Shown here: positions 16,694-25,967 of the stretch, piece by piece | Position numbering within the stretch: position 1 is the first letter of the stretch | Layout: the number at the start of each line of letters is the position of its first letter | DNA from: Bergeyella_A cardium | GTDB lineage: Bacteria > Bacteroidota > Bacteroidia > Flavobacteriales > Weeksellaceae | Reading direction: 5' to 3' (one strand) | Length of the DNA: 64,000 nucleotides | Assembly (NCBI RefSeq): GCF_030012605.2 | Contig: NZ_CP114055.2 | Position numbers and translations under genes: made by a program | The notes under the pieces: model-generated | Databases searched by the model: none | Seen by the model: the letters and a program-made list of their open reading frames with translations, nothing else | Told to the model about the DNA's origin: nothing

Positions 16694-17932
16694 TTAAAGC
16701 TCTAAGCCTCTTCTTTCATCGCCACCGAGGAGGAGTTCTACTGGGTTATCAATAGCTTCTTTTACCGCTACCAAGAAACCTACGGACTCCCTACCGTCGA
16801 TAATTCTGTGGTCATAAGATAATGCCAAGTACATCATTGGGCGGATTTCTACTTTACCATCTACCGCTACAGGTCTTTGGATAATATTGTGCATACCTAA
16901 AATAGCAGACTGAGGAGGATTGATAATCGGAGTGGAAAGCATAGAACCGAAAGTACCTCCATTGGTAATAGTGAATGTACCTCCCGTCATTTCATCAACG
17001 GTGATTTTACCGTCTCTTACTTTGGTAGCAAGGTCTTTAATCCCTGCTTCTACACCTCGGAAAGACATATTCTCTGCATTTCTAAGTACAGGAACCATTA
17101 ATCCCTTAGGCCCAGAAACCGCAATAGAGATATCGCAGAAGTCATAATTTACTTTGAAATCTCCATCAATGGAAGCATTTACATCTGGGTAAAGCTGTAA
17201 AGCTCTGGTAACCGCCTTGGTGAAGAAAGACATAAAGCCAAGACCTACGCCATGCTTAGCAGCAAATTCTTCCTTATAGAGTTTTCTTAGCCTAAAGATT
17301 TCGGACATATCTACCTCATTGAAAGTAGTAAGCATAGCGGTTTCATTTTTAACGGAAACCAATCTTGCTGCTAATTTTCTTCTCAGTACGGAGAGTTTAG
17401 TCGTCGTTACATTTCTTGAGCCATTTGTAGCAGGGGTACCCATAGCAGGAACGGCAGCGGTTTCTGCATCATACTTGGTGATTCTGCCGTCTTTACCTGT
17501 TCCTTTTACGGAAGCAGGGTCTATACCTCTTTCGTCTAATACTTTTTTAGCTGCTGGCGAAGGCGTACCTGTAGCATAAGTAGTAGCTGCTGCTGGTTTT
17601 TCTTCTACTTTTGGAGTTTCTGGTTTTGGAGCTTCTGCAGCTGGTTTTTCTTCAGTTTTAGGAGCTTCGGAAGAACCACCAGCAGGTTTTGCAGCACTCA
17701 TATCTATTAAGCAAACAATCTGACCTACTTGTACTGTATCTCCTTCTTCTGCTTTTAGAGTAATGATACCACTCTCCTCGGCAGGTAATTCCAAAGTAGC
17801 TTTATCAGAATCTACTTCTGCGATAGGCTGATCTTTTTCTACATAATCACCATCTTTTACTAACCAAGTTGCAATTTCTACTTCTGTAATAGATTCCCCT
17901 GGTGATGGAACCTTCATTTCTAATACTGACAT
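16694..17932 (-). CDS. sucB: 2-oxoglutarate dehydrogenase E2, dihydrolipoyllysine succinyltransferase
   Basis: This 412-residue core enzyme transfers the succinyl group from lipoamide to CoA in the TCA cycle. It has one lipoyl domain (1-77, lipoylated Lys44 in EVDSDKATLELPA), an Ala/Pro/Glu/Lys-rich linker, an E3-binding domain (about 125-160, SPAAKKVLDERGIDPASVKGTGKDGRITKYD), and the catalytic domain ending in YDHRIIDGRESVGFL with the active-site His and Asp. It follows sucA by 20 bp on the same strand. E3 is not in the window. Confidence 0.96.
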   Translation of the reverse strand: MSVLEMKVPSPGESITEVEIATWLVKDGDYVEKDQPIAEVDSDKATLELPAEESGIITLKAEEGDTVQVGQIVCLIDMSAAKPAGGSSEAPKTEEKPAAEAPKPETPKVEEKPAAATTYATGTPSPAAKKVLDERGIDPASVKGTGKDGRITKYDAETAAVPAMGTPATNGSRNVTTTKLSVLRRKLAARLVSVKNETAMLTTFNEVDMSEIFRLRKLYKEEFAAKHGVGLGFMSFFTKAVTRALQLYPDVNASIDGDFKVNYDFCDISIAVSGPKGLMVPVLRNAENMSFRGVEAGIKDLATKVRDGKITVDEMTGGTFTITNGGTFGSMLSTPIINPPQSAILGMHNIIQRPVAVDGKVEIRPMMYLALSYDHRIIDGRESVGFLVAVKEAIDNPVELLLGGDERRGLEL

Positions 17933-17952
17933 TATTATTCTTTTTTTTATTA

Positions 17953-20724
17953 CTAATTAATTCCAAATACGCTATTGATTACTCCTTGTTGATTTTTCTC
18001 AAACATTTTATGGCTACCTGGAGCAGGCGAACCACTTGGTGCAGGTGCTATGACCTGAATACCTGTATCTCTGAGGTGACGGAGGATATAAGCCCACGCA
18101 CCCATATTCTCTGGCTCTTCCTGTGCCCAGATGAGGTCCTTTCTCTTTGAATATTTATTAAGAATTTCTTCCAACTGATTATTTTGAAGAGGATAAAGCT
18201 GCTCCAATCTTACCAATGCTACACTTTCTGCTTTTAATTCTTCTTTTTTTGCTAATAGCTCATAGTATAGCTTACCAGAGCAGAGGACGAGCCTTTTCAC
18301 TTTTGAAGGATTTGCAGTAGCATCATCTATAATCGGTTGGAACTGTCCGTTTGCCAACTCAGTTAATGAAGAAACCGCTTTCGGATGTCTGAGCAATGAT
18401 TTCGGAGACATTACGACCAATGGTTTTCTAAAATTCCACTTGAGCTGTCTTCTCAGGATATGGAAGAAATTGGCAGGTGTAGTACAATTAGCCACAACGA
18501 TATTCTCATTTGCTGTAAGTCCGAGGAATCGTTCTAATCTTGCGGAAGAGTGCTCGGCGCCCTGACCTTCGTAGCCGTGAGGGAGGAGCATTACCAAGCC
18601 GTTCTGCATTTTCCATTTTTCTTCTGCAGCTACTAAATACTGGTCTATCACGATTTGAGCTCCATTGACGAAATCCCCGAACTGTGCCTCCCAGATGGTA
18701 AGCCTATTGGGACTTGCCATAGCATAACCGTAATCAAAACCGAGTACGCCGTACTCAGAGAGGAGGGAATTATAGGCTTCAAACCTCGCATCAGAGATGT
18801 GATTGAGTGGAGAATACTCTTCTTCTGTATCTTCGGTTTTAAGAACAGCGTGTCTGTGGGAGAAAGTACCTCGCTCGACATCTTCGCCAGAGATTCTAAC
18901 GCTATGCCCTTCGGAAAGTAAGGTAGCGTAAGCCAGCCACTCCCCTATTGCCCAATCAATGGCATCATTATCTATCATTTTAAGGCGAGCCTCGAAGAGA
19001 CGGGTAATTTTGCTGAGGAATTTTTTATCGGCTGGGAGGGTAGACATTTTCACTGCCAAGTCTTTTAGCTTAGCTAAGTCGAACTGAGTATTTACTGGCT
19101 TTTGAATTTCTCCTTTGGTGTATGAATAAGATTTCCAAGTCTCATTCATAAAGATGTCCATTTTATTTTTTTCTATTTCTTTTGAAGCATCGAAGTCTTT
19201 ATCGAGGAGTTCTTTAAACTCTAGCTCCATTTGCTTGAGAACTTCATCTGAAAGGACGCCTTCGGATTTAAGAACGGCTTTATAAATCTCTCTTGGGTTT
19301 GGATGTTTAGAGATAATTTTATAGAGCTGAGGCTGAGTAAATCTCGGTTCATCTCCCTCATTGTGCCCATACTTTCTATATCCTAAAAGATCAATATAAA
19401 CATCTTTGCCAAACTTTGCACGGAATTCTGCAGCGAAATGGAGAGCGTGTACTACTGCTTCTACATCATCCGCATTAATATGAAGGACGGGCGAAGAGGT
19501 TACTTTTGCGATATCTGTACTATATATAGAAGAACGAGAGTCGAGATAGTTTGTAGTAAATGCCACTTGGTTATTCACCACGATATGTACAGTACCCCCT
19601 GTTTTATAACCATCGAGCGTCATCATTTGGGCAACTTCATATACGATGCCCTGACCTGCGATAGCGCCATCTCCGTGGATAACGATAGGGAGAACTTTAT
19701 GGTAATCGTGATAAGTATTATCAATTTTCGAACGGCTGATGCCCTCTACGAGCGAAGCAACGGTCTCCAAGTGGGAAGGGTTCGGCACGAGATTAATGAC
19801 AACCTCTTTACCCTCTGGAGTCTTCGTCGTATGAGTAGCGCCCAAGTGATATTTAACATCGCCGGAGAAAACATCTTCAAACTCCTTACCTTCGAACTCG
19901 GAGAAAATCTGCTTATAAGACTTCCCGAAGATATTGGAGAGCACGCTGAGACGACCACGGTGTGCCATACCTAAAACGACCTCTTCTACGCCTAAATGTG
20001 CGGATTTAGAAATCAGCTGGTCGAGGGCAGGGATGAGAGATTCATTACCCTCTAATGAAAATCTTTTCTGCCCGACGAATTTGGTATTTAAGTAGTTTTC
20101 AAATGCAACTGCTTGGTTGAGTTTTCTAAGGATATTGACCTTTTCATCTGCGGATAGGCTTGGGTGGTTATTATTCACTTGAAGAAAAGCCTTGACGAAG
20201 TTTCTTTCTTCTATGCTATGAATGTGCATATACTCTACACCGATAGAATCGCAGTAGATGGTCTGTAATCTATCGATAATTTGCTGGAGTGTGGCAGCAC
20301 CTGGCAGTCCGATTTCAATAGCGCAGTCAAATTTTCGGTTTAAATCTGCATTTGATAAGCCAAAATTCTCAATAGCGAGTGTAGGGGCGTATTTTCTTCT
20401 TTCTCTTACGGGATTGGTTTTTGTGAAGAGGTGGCCTCTGGTTCTGTATGCTTCGATAAGGTCTATGACTTTAAACTCTCTGCGGATATCTTCTGGGATT
20501 TCTCCATTGGCGGAAGCGTTTGAAACCTGCTGTACGATGGTAGTGGTACTTACGGGAGCTTGGGAGTAGCTTTCTTCGTCTCCATAGTTTTCTAAAGCAA
20601 AATCAAAGCCTTGAAAAAAGGCTTTCCACGAAGGCTCTAATGAGTCTGGATACTTTCTGTACTGCTGATATAAATCCTCAATAAACTGCGAATGTGCAGC
20701 GTTCAAAAATGAAAATCTGTCCAT
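17953..20724 (-). CDS. sucA: 2-oxoglutarate dehydrogenase E1 component
   Basis: This 923-residue thiamine-diphosphate enzyme decarboxylates 2-oxoglutarate and passes the succinyl unit to E2. Visible landmarks are the N-terminal helix FIEDLYQQYRKYPDSLEPSWKAFF, MAHRGRLSVLSN, the cofactor-binding GDGAIAGQGIVYE, VVNNQVAFTT, and the C-terminal QEEPENMGAWAYILRHL. Length and order match the family. It leads the sucAB operon; sucB starts 20 bp after it. Confidence 0.97.
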   Translation of the reverse strand: MDRFSFLNAAHSQFIEDLYQQYRKYPDSLEPSWKAFFQGFDFALENYGDEESYSQAPVSTTTIVQQVSNASANGEIPEDIRREFKVIDLIEAYRTRGHLFTKTNPVRERRKYAPTLAIENFGLSNADLNRKFDCAIEIGLPGAATLQQIIDRLQTIYCDSIGVEYMHIHSIEERNFVKAFLQVNNNHPSLSADEKVNILRKLNQAVAFENYLNTKFVGQKRFSLEGNESLIPALDQLISKSAHLGVEEVVLGMAHRGRLSVLSNIFGKSYKQIFSEFEGKEFEDVFSGDVKYHLGATHTTKTPEGKEVVINLVPNPSHLETVASLVEGISRSKIDNTYHDYHKVLPIVIHGDGAIAGQGIVYEVAQMMTLDGYKTGGTVHIVVNNQVAFTTNYLDSRSSIYSTDIAKVTSSPVLHINADDVEAVVHALHFAAEFRAKFGKDVYIDLLGYRKYGHNEGDEPRFTQPQLYKIISKHPNPREIYKAVLKSEGVLSDEVLKQMELEFKELLDKDFDASKEIEKNKMDIFMNETWKSYSYTKGEIQKPVNTQFDLAKLKDLAVKMSTLPADKKFLSKITRLFEARLKMIDNDAIDWAIGEWLAYATLLSEGHSVRISGEDVERGTFSHRHAVLKTEDTEEEYSPLNHISDARFEAYNSLLSEYGVLGFDYGYAMASPNRLTIWEAQFGDFVNGAQIVIDQYLVAAEEKWKMQNGLVMLLPHGYEGQGAEHSSARLERFLGLTANENIVVANCTTPANFFHILRRQLKWNFRKPLVVMSPKSLLRHPKAVSSLTELANGQFQPIIDDATANPSKVKRLVLCSGKLYYELLAKKEELKAESVALVRLEQLYPLQNNQLEEILNKYSKRKDLIWAQEEPENMGAWAYILRHLRDTGIQVIAPAPSGSPAPGSHKMFEKNQQGVINSVFGIN

Positions 20725-20874
20725 TATTTCTGGTCTATATTAATCTTAATTTAGATGTTGCACAAAGTTAGAAAAATTTAGGTATTCTGCTCCAAATAAT
20801 TAAAATATTTTTCTTCTAAGGCTTAACCTATTGAAGAATTGCAAATTATACTTATTTCTTTCCTTAGCTTTAAT

Positions 20875-20904
20875 AAAAAACTCTGGCTTTTGGAGATGCC
20901 AGAG
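20875..20904 (-). terminator. Terminator of hemB
   Basis: CTCTGGC (20881-20887) pairs with GCCAGAG (20898-20904). On the reverse strand the stem is followed by a run of Ts (plus-strand AAAAA at 20875-20880), directly after hemB. Confidence 0.75.
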
Positions 20905-20933
20905 CTTACGATATAGATAACCAAAACTCGAAA

Positions 20934-21926
20934 TTAGGAGTTGAGGAGGATTGCGGCTTCTTTTGCGGCGTAAGTAAAAATGATATCGGCGCCCGCTCGT
21001 TTGATGGAGGTAAGACTTTCTATGATGGCTTTATCATTATCGAGCCAGCCGTTTTGCGCAGCGGCTTTTATCATTGCATATTCGCCGCTTACATTATAGA
21101 CGGCGATGGGGAGGTCTATCGCATCTCGTACTTTGGAGACGATGTCTAAGTAGGGCAGCCCCGGTTTAATCATAATGATGTCTGCGCCTTCGTCTATGTC
21201 TTTAAAGACTTCGTTGAGTGCTTCGCGGGAGTTGTGGAAATCCATTTGATAAGTTTTTTTATCCTTTGGAATCTCGGTATTCGCCTTAGGGGCGGAGTCT
21301 AATGCCGATCTGAAAGGCCCGTAGAAGGAACTTGCGTATTTTGCGGCATAACTGAGGATGCCGACATTGGGAAAACTATTCTCCTCGAGGGCTTGGCGGA
21401 TGACGGCGACTCTACCATCCATCATATCGCTGGGAGCAACGATATCGGCGCCGGATTGGGCGAGGGAAACGGACATTTTTGCGAGGGCTTCATTGGTGGC
21501 ATCATTATCTACTTGTCCATTAGTAATAATACCATCGTGCCCATAGATGGAGTATGGGTCTAGCGCGACATCTGGCATTAGAATCATCTGAGGGATGGCA
21601 TTTTTTATGGCTTTAATGGTGTTTTGCATTAGTCCATCGGGGTTATAGGCCTCTTTGCCTGTATTATCTTTTAGATTTTCTGGGACTTTCATATAGAGAT
21701 TGACGGCTTTTATGCCTAAGGAGTAGAGCTCTTGGCATTCTTTTACGGTGAGGTCTATGCTTCGCCTGAAAATACCGGGCATAGAGGGGATGGGCTCTTG
21801 TTTATTCTGCCCCTCCATAACGAAGAGGGGCATAACAAAGTCATTGGTAGTGAGGGTGGTCTCTTGCACGAGGCTTCTGAGGCTCTGGTGCATTCTGAGG
21901 CGGCGGTTTCTAGAGTGTATAATCAT
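20934..21926 (-). CDS. hemB: Delta-aminolevulinic acid dehydratase (porphobilinogen synthase)
   Basis: This 330-residue enzyme condenses two 5-aminolevulinate molecules to porphobilinogen in haem synthesis. The two active-site lysine regions are SYAAKYASSFYGPFR and IMIKPGLPYLD. The metal site reads DVALDPYSIYGHDG, with Asp and Ala where zinc-type enzymes have cysteines, so this should be a magnesium-dependent form. I chose the start at 21926 (MIIHSRNRRLRM). An ATG at 21968 would make a longer frame, but a TAACTTTG promoter box (21956-21963) lies inside that extension. The divergent small T9SS protein shares the upstream region. Confidence 0.96.
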   Translation of the reverse strand: MIIHSRNRRLRMHQSLRSLVQETTLTTNDFVMPLFVMEGQNKQEPIPSMPGIFRRSIDLTVKECQELYSLGIKAVNLYMKVPENLKDNTGKEAYNPDGLMQNTIKAIKNAIPQMILMPDVALDPYSIYGHDGIITNGQVDNDATNEALAKMSVSLAQSGADIVAPSDMMDGRVAVIRQALEENSFPNVGILSYAAKYASSFYGPFRSALDSAPKANTEIPKDKKTYQMDFHNSREALNEVFKDIDEGADIIMIKPGLPYLDIVSKVRDAIDLPIAVYNVSGEYAMIKAAAQNGWLDNDKAIIESLTSIKRAGADIIFTYAAKEAAILLNS

Positions 21927-21955
21927 TTTTTGGAATAGTATTTGTAAAAGTGTGG

Positions 21956-21963
21956 CAAAGTTA
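21956..21963 (-). promoter_or_regulatory. -7 element of hemB (TAACTTTG, reverse strand)
   Basis: CAAAGTTA on the plus strand gives TAACTTTG on the coding strand, 29 nt before the hemB ATG at 21926. It decides against the upstream ATG at 21968. Confidence 0.6.
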
Positions 21964-21988
21964 ATCATAGATTTTCAGTTAAGATCTA

Positions 21989-22019
21989 TTGCAGATTAAT
22001 TTGATTTTAAATACTTTTG
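21989..22019 (+). promoter_or_regulatory. Full promoter of the small T9SS protein
   Basis: TTG (21989-21991), 20 bp, then TACTTTTG (22012-22019) is one of the best matches in the window to the Bacteroidota consensus. Transcription should start near 22025, about 20 nt before the ATG at 22045. Confidence 0.7.
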
Positions 22020-22044
22020 TCCAAATTAAATACAAAACCACAAT

Positions 22045-22371
22045 ATGCTGAAACATTTATCTTATATTATACTTTTCACTTTTTCAGTGTCTGCTTCTGC
22101 ACAGCAAGGACTTGGTGTAAAGGGAGATGATGGTCTCTTGATAGCTTACCCCAACCCTACGAAAGACTATATAATGCTAAAAACTAAAAATCCAAATCAG
22201 AAAATAAAATCGGTAACTTTCTACTCAATACTCGGCATGCAGGTAGCTGAATACAGCATAAATTCCCCATACACTGAGCTACAACTCGATAAAATGAAAT
22301 CCGGCAAATACCTGCTGAGATACACTCTGAGCGATAACACACAGAAAGTAATGCAGATTATAAAACAGTAA
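22045..22371 (+). CDS. Small secreted protein consisting of a type IX sorting domain
   Basis: This 108-residue protein has a signal peptide (about 1-19, cleaved near SASA-QQG) followed by a short linker and a type A T9SS C-terminal domain: AYPNPTKDYIMLK, a central beta-sandwich stretch with SILGMQVAEY, and MKSGKYLLRY. There is almost nothing apart from the sorting signal. Such domains normally direct large cargo through the type IX machinery to the cell surface, so a free-standing one is odd; it may be a surface-anchored peptide or a relic of a larger protein. It has a strong promoter and its own terminator. Confidence 0.9.
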   Translation: MLKHLSYIILFTFSVSASAQQGLGVKGDDGLLIAYPNPTKDYIMLKTKNPNQKIKSVTFYSILGMQVAEYSINSPYTELQLDKMKSGKYLLRYTLSDNTQKVMQIIKQ

Positions 22372-22389
22372 AATATTATTGATTAAAAA

Positions 22390-22424
22390 AATTTCCTTGG
22401 AACTTTTTCTAAGGAAGTTTTTTT
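22390..22424 (+). terminator. Terminator after the small T9SS protein
   Basis: TTTCCTTGGA pairs with TCTAAGGAA (one G-T), followed by GTTTTTTTA. It is also flanked by an A-run on the other side. Confidence 0.75.
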
Positions 22425-22699
22425 ACTTAGGAGTTCTAGCTAAATTACTAAAAATTTGTATAAGCTAAGACCATTCTGTTCTGTCATATTTTGTGTATTT
22501 GTACATTGTGTATGTCCATTTGCAAATGGTCTTGTTTTTAATCTTTTATAGCTCTTGTGCTTTATAATAATATATAGTATTGTTATACATATACATTATA
22601 CGAATTTTACATTTTTTATCATTGTGTGATTTATAATAAATTATAAATTTTAACATTTCTAATAGATATACTAAATAAACAATACCGAATTTTGATTTT
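22425..22699. other. AT-rich intergenic region with a 14-bp palindrome
   Basis: No gene is seen. CCATTTGCAAATGG (22516-22529) is a perfect palindrome and is flanked by AAGACCATT and ATGGTCTTG fragments that could extend a stem. This marks the start of the AT-rich accessory patch. Confidence 0.45.
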
Positions 22700-23050
22700 A
22701 TGAAAAAAACAGACATCTATAGACTATTACCAATGATAATAGGAATCTTTGGTTTTGGATACTACTATTATCACTCTGTTTATTGTAATAGTAAATACTT
22801 CGTAGACAATGCTGTAAATACAAAAATTATTAGAGTATATAACTATGCTAATAAATCTTTACAATTTTATTATACAGACAGGTATTGTATCACTACATCC
22901 TCAACAAGTGGAGACACATTAATCATTGGAGATTCTATATCTAAAAAAGCAAATTCCCCAATATTTAATATTTATAGAAAAAATAAAGACAATGGTAAAT
23001 ATAAATTTCATAAACATTATGAATGGAAGAATATTGATCTCTATTTTTAA
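22700..23050 (+). CDS. Hypothetical small membrane-anchored protein
   Basis: This is a 116-residue, AT-rich frame. It has a single N-terminal hydrophobic segment (about residues 10-24, LPMIIGIFGFGYYYYH) followed by a hydrophilic domain with many Tyr, Asn and Lys, and three cysteines. I do not recognise the family. It stands alone between the T9SS gene and a restriction-modification remnant, and its composition differs from the flanking core genes, suggesting acquisition by transfer. No good TAnnTTTG box is seen. Confidence 0.55.
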   Translation: MKKTDIYRLLPMIIGIFGFGYYYYHSVYCNSKYFVDNAVNTKIIRVYNYANKSLQFYYTDRYCITTSSTSGDTLIIGDSISKKANSPIFNIYRKNKDNGKYKFHKHYEWKNIDLYF

Positions 23051-23217
23051 ATCTCATCATCTATCAATATCCATAAATAGAAACCTTTACAGTAGGAATA
23101 TAATATTAGGATAAGGCAGTATTTGAAATGAAACAGTTCGATCACTTGTTATCCATTGAAGATGTTGATATTTAACTAAATAGGATCTAAATTCAAGTAG
23201 ATGATTTAGTAAGCTCC

Positions 23218-23628
23218 CTATATAGTATATAAAGCATTTACCATTTTATCCAAAGCTTTTTGTATTTCAGAAAGTTGAATCTCTAATTCCCTTTCTGAAA
23301 TCAAGTTATTAAATTGTTGTTTCTTCGTACTTAAAGCATTATTGAACAATTCTTTAAATGATTTTAATTGGTCATCAGTTGGTATGATAATAGGTAATTG
23401 TCTAGCATTATTTATTTGAAAAGTTTGTGTATTGTTAATAAAATCGTTAACATAAAAACTTGTAAAACAAGAATTTATTAAATAAACTATAAAGAATGTG
23501 AGGATATTATCCATTAAAGAATATAAACTCATACTTTTCACATCATTTATTGTTTTTAACTTTAAACGGTATTTTAGAAAAGTTGTATTTATATCAGTCC
23601 AGCAAAATCCCTCATTTAAATGAGGCTT
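23218..23628 (-). pseudogene. 3' remnant of an Eco57I/TaqI-type restriction-modification methylase
   Basis: The reverse strand is open from just after a TAA (23629-23631) to a TAG at 23218-23220, about 136 residues with no suitable start at its head. It reads NEGFCWTDINTTFLKYRLK, then VKSMSLYSL, then NNARQLPIIIPTDDQLKSF and a coiled tail. GFCW...INTTYLKCRLK...VKSMSLF...NNARQLPIIIP is the usual C-terminal specificity region of long class II or PglX-like DNA methyltransferases, which exceed 1000 residues. Only the last part survives. No methylase motifs (NPPY) or nuclease are present, so this is a decayed defence gene in the AT-rich patch. Confidence 0.75.
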
Positions 23629-23767
23629 TTATAATGGGAATAATTATAATCTGTACCACAAAAGAGTATTACTTCTAAGTAGTTGAATTATATTCTCTAT
23701 ATGAAATTAAGACTATCTTATGATTTTTTTATTAAGTTATTAAATAAGAAGAGTATGAGACTTCCTT

Positions 23768-23799
23768 TTGGTCTTAGCCATAATTTATCCTTAGTTTTG
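23768..23799 (+). promoter_or_regulatory. Promoter of the sugar cassette
   Basis: TTG (23768-23770), 21 bp, TAGTTTTG (23792-23799), 19 nt before the first ATG. The four genes that follow on the same strand have no gaps above 6 bp and need only this promoter. Confidence 0.6.
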
Positions 23800-23818
23800 C
23801 TAATATTTATTTACATTA

Positions 23819-24883
23819 ATGAAAAAGTCTATCTTATTTATAGCAGATAAACCTGATTGGGCTTATCACAACATCATAAAAGTTTGGACAGAATTATTAT
23901 CAGAATACAATTGTTACATAGCTTTTACAAAAGATTACTCTATTAGAGCTAAAAAATTTAGTCTTATAGATATACTCAAAAATAAATTTAGCCAATTAAA
24001 ATCTTCTCCGGTAAAGTATAAGATTCATTCATCAAGAAAGTATTCTTATCCTGTATATAAGGAAGTTCCAGTATATGAAGTATTCTCTGGAAAGAAAGTG
24101 AGTCTTACACATTTTGACATTACTATTGAATTAGCTTATTATTTCCAATATACAGCAGAATTCCCCTTTACAGCAGATAAGAAGTATGTAGGCTTATATA
24201 CAGATTGCTACCCTCACTACGACTTCAAAAATAATGTAGACCTTAAAACTCTAAATAGAGAGGATTTTTTTAAAAGATATATCAGTCACTATAATGGACT
24301 AATTGCAGGGAGTTATAATCTATACAATGACTATAAAAAATTTAATTTTCCTATTGCTCTATCAAATGCCATATACAAAGCCGATAAATTTGTAGAGAAT
24401 AATAATATAGGAGATAATGAATATCTCACAATTGGTTGGACTGGCAACCCTAAAAGGGAAATGAAAGGTTTCCGAAGTATAATAGAACCCGCTATAAAAG
24501 AACTTCAAGAGGATGGCTTTAATATAAAACTTAAAACAAAATTCTCTGGTAGCTATGATGATTTATTAACCTTCTACACCGATGTAGATTTAGTAGTAAT
24601 CGCTTCCTCAGCAGATACTGGTCCCTCTCTATTTGCCGAAGCCTCCTTATGTAAAGTCCCAAGTATATCAACTAAAATAGGCTTTCCTAATTCCGTTATC
24701 AATGATGGTAAAAATGGATTGTTTATCAATAGAGATAAAGAAGAACTGAAACAAGCCATCATAAAACTCTATAATGATAGAGCTTTATTAAAGAAATTCT
24801 CCAGCAATATAAAGCAAGATTTCCTTCGTTTATTTAGTAATGAAATTTTAATACATAACCTAAAAGATTTTTTAAACCAATGA
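23819..24883 (+). CDS. Glycosyltransferase, GT4-like
   Basis: This 354-residue protein has a GT-B-type C-terminal half: a strand-turn TIGWTGNPKREMKGF (about residue 203 on), then VVIASSADTGPSLFAEASLCKVPSIST with the E-x7-E-like donor-site motif, then NGLFINRDKEEL. The N-terminal half is divergent. It has no signal peptide and would act on the cytoplasmic face of the membrane. It leads a four-gene cassette; its stop overlaps the start of the aminotransferase by 4 bp. The gene is clearly AT-rich compared with mdh downstream. Confidence 0.85.
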   Translation: MKKSILFIADKPDWAYHNIIKVWTELLSEYNCYIAFTKDYSIRAKKFSLIDILKNKFSQLKSSPVKYKIHSSRKYSYPVYKEVPVYEVFSGKKVSLTHFDITIELAYYFQYTAEFPFTADKKYVGLYTDCYPHYDFKNNVDLKTLNREDFFKRYISHYNGLIAGSYNLYNDYKKFNFPIALSNAIYKADKFVENNNIGDNEYLTIGWTGNPKREMKGFRSIIEPAIKELQEDGFNIKLKTKFSGSYDDLLTFYTDVDLVVIASSADTGPSLFAEASLCKVPSISTKIGFPNSVINDGKNGLFINRDKEELKQAIIKLYNDRALLKKFSSNIKQDFLRLFSNEILIHNLKDFLNQ

Positions 24884-25962
24884 TACCCGTTACAAAACCT
24901 TTTTTACCTCCGAAAGAAGAATATACAAAATACCTTGATGGCATCTGGACGCGCCAATGGCTCACCAATATGGGGCCGCTCGCCAGCCAACTGGAAATGG
25001 AACTGAAAGATTACCTCAACCTAAGCCATCTGCTATTTGTAACCAATGGTACGGTAGCCATCCAAATGGCAATAAAGGCACTCAACATTACAGGTGAGGT
25101 CATCACTACGCCTTTCTCTTTCGTAGCAACGACAAGCAGCATCGTTTGGGAAGGATGTACGCCCGTTTTTGTGGATATCTGCCCACAATCCCTCTGCATA
25201 GATGCCGATAAAATAGAAGCTGCCATCACAGAAAATACAGAGGCCATCCTCGCTACCCATGTCTATGGAAACCCTTGCGATGTAGTGAAGATAGAAGCTA
25301 TTGCTAAAAAACACCATCTGAAAGTCATCTACGATGCGGCTCACGCTTTCGGAGTAAAGGTAAATGGAAAATCTATTTTTGAATATGGAGATATCTCCAC
25401 CTGCTCACTGCATTCTACTAAACTTTATCATTCGGTAGAGGGTGGTTTAGTCGTTACAAAAGACTCAGAACTCTTAAAGAAACTGGCATATATCCGTAAT
25501 TTTGGGATTTCAGGCTTTGATTCTTTCTCAGAATTGGGGCTAAATGGTAAGAACTCCGAGTTCCACGCAGCTATGGGACTTGCCAATTTAAAATATACAG
25601 AAGCTATCCACAACAAACGAAAAGCCCTCTCCCAATGCTATGATGACAAGCTAAAAAACCTCAAAGCAACCAAAATAAAATGGCATAAGGAGGCAACTGA
25701 AAACTACGCCTACTACCCCATCTTATTAGAATCGGAAGAGCTTCTACTCAAAATAAAAAAGGAACTTGATACCTGCGAAATCTTCACCCGTAGATACTTC
25801 TACCCGAGCTTGGCATCTTCCCTGCCCTATCTCCCAAAACTCGAGCTACCCATCACCGAAGACATCTCCCGAAGAGTCCTCTGCCTGCCTCTCTACTTTG
25901 ATTTAACAGAGGAAGAAATAGACTATATCTCAAGACTAATGCTTAGAATTCAAAACAATTAA
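24880..25962 (+). CDS. DegT/DnrJ/EryC1/StrS-family sugar aminotransferase
   Basis: This 360-residue PLP enzyme transfers an amino group to a nucleotide-linked keto-sugar. The PLP lysine is Lys181 in SLHSTKLYHSVEGG, and YDAAHAFGV carries the pyridine-ring aspartate. VTKPFLPPKEEY, FVTNGTVAIQMAIKAL and NSEFHAAMGLANL are family landmarks. The start overlaps the preceding glycosyltransferase by 4 bp (ATGA), so the two are translationally coupled. Codon and base usage look like the host core genes and unlike the three AT-rich genes around it, suggesting a mosaic origin of the cassette. Confidence 0.93.
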   Translation: MIPVTKPFLPPKEEYTKYLDGIWTRQWLTNMGPLASQLEMELKDYLNLSHLLFVTNGTVAIQMAIKALNITGEVITTPFSFVATTSSIVWEGCTPVFVDICPQSLCIDADKIEAAITENTEAILATHVYGNPCDVVKIEAIAKKHHLKVIYDAAHAFGVKVNGKSIFEYGDISTCSLHSTKLYHSVEGGLVVTKDSELLKKLAYIRNFGISGFDSFSELGLNGKNSEFHAAMGLANLKYTEAIHNKRKALSQCYDDKLKNLKATKIKWHKEATENYAYYPILLESEELLLKIKKELDTCEIFTRRYFYPSLASSLPYLPKLELPITEDISRRVLCLPLYFDLTEEEIDYISRLMLRIQNN

Positions 25963-25967
25963 TAATT

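Noticed and set aside
23128..23175. 15-codon frame (MKQFDHLLSIEDV...) near the R-M remnant
   Set aside because: Too short to support, with no promoter box and no recognisable homologue.
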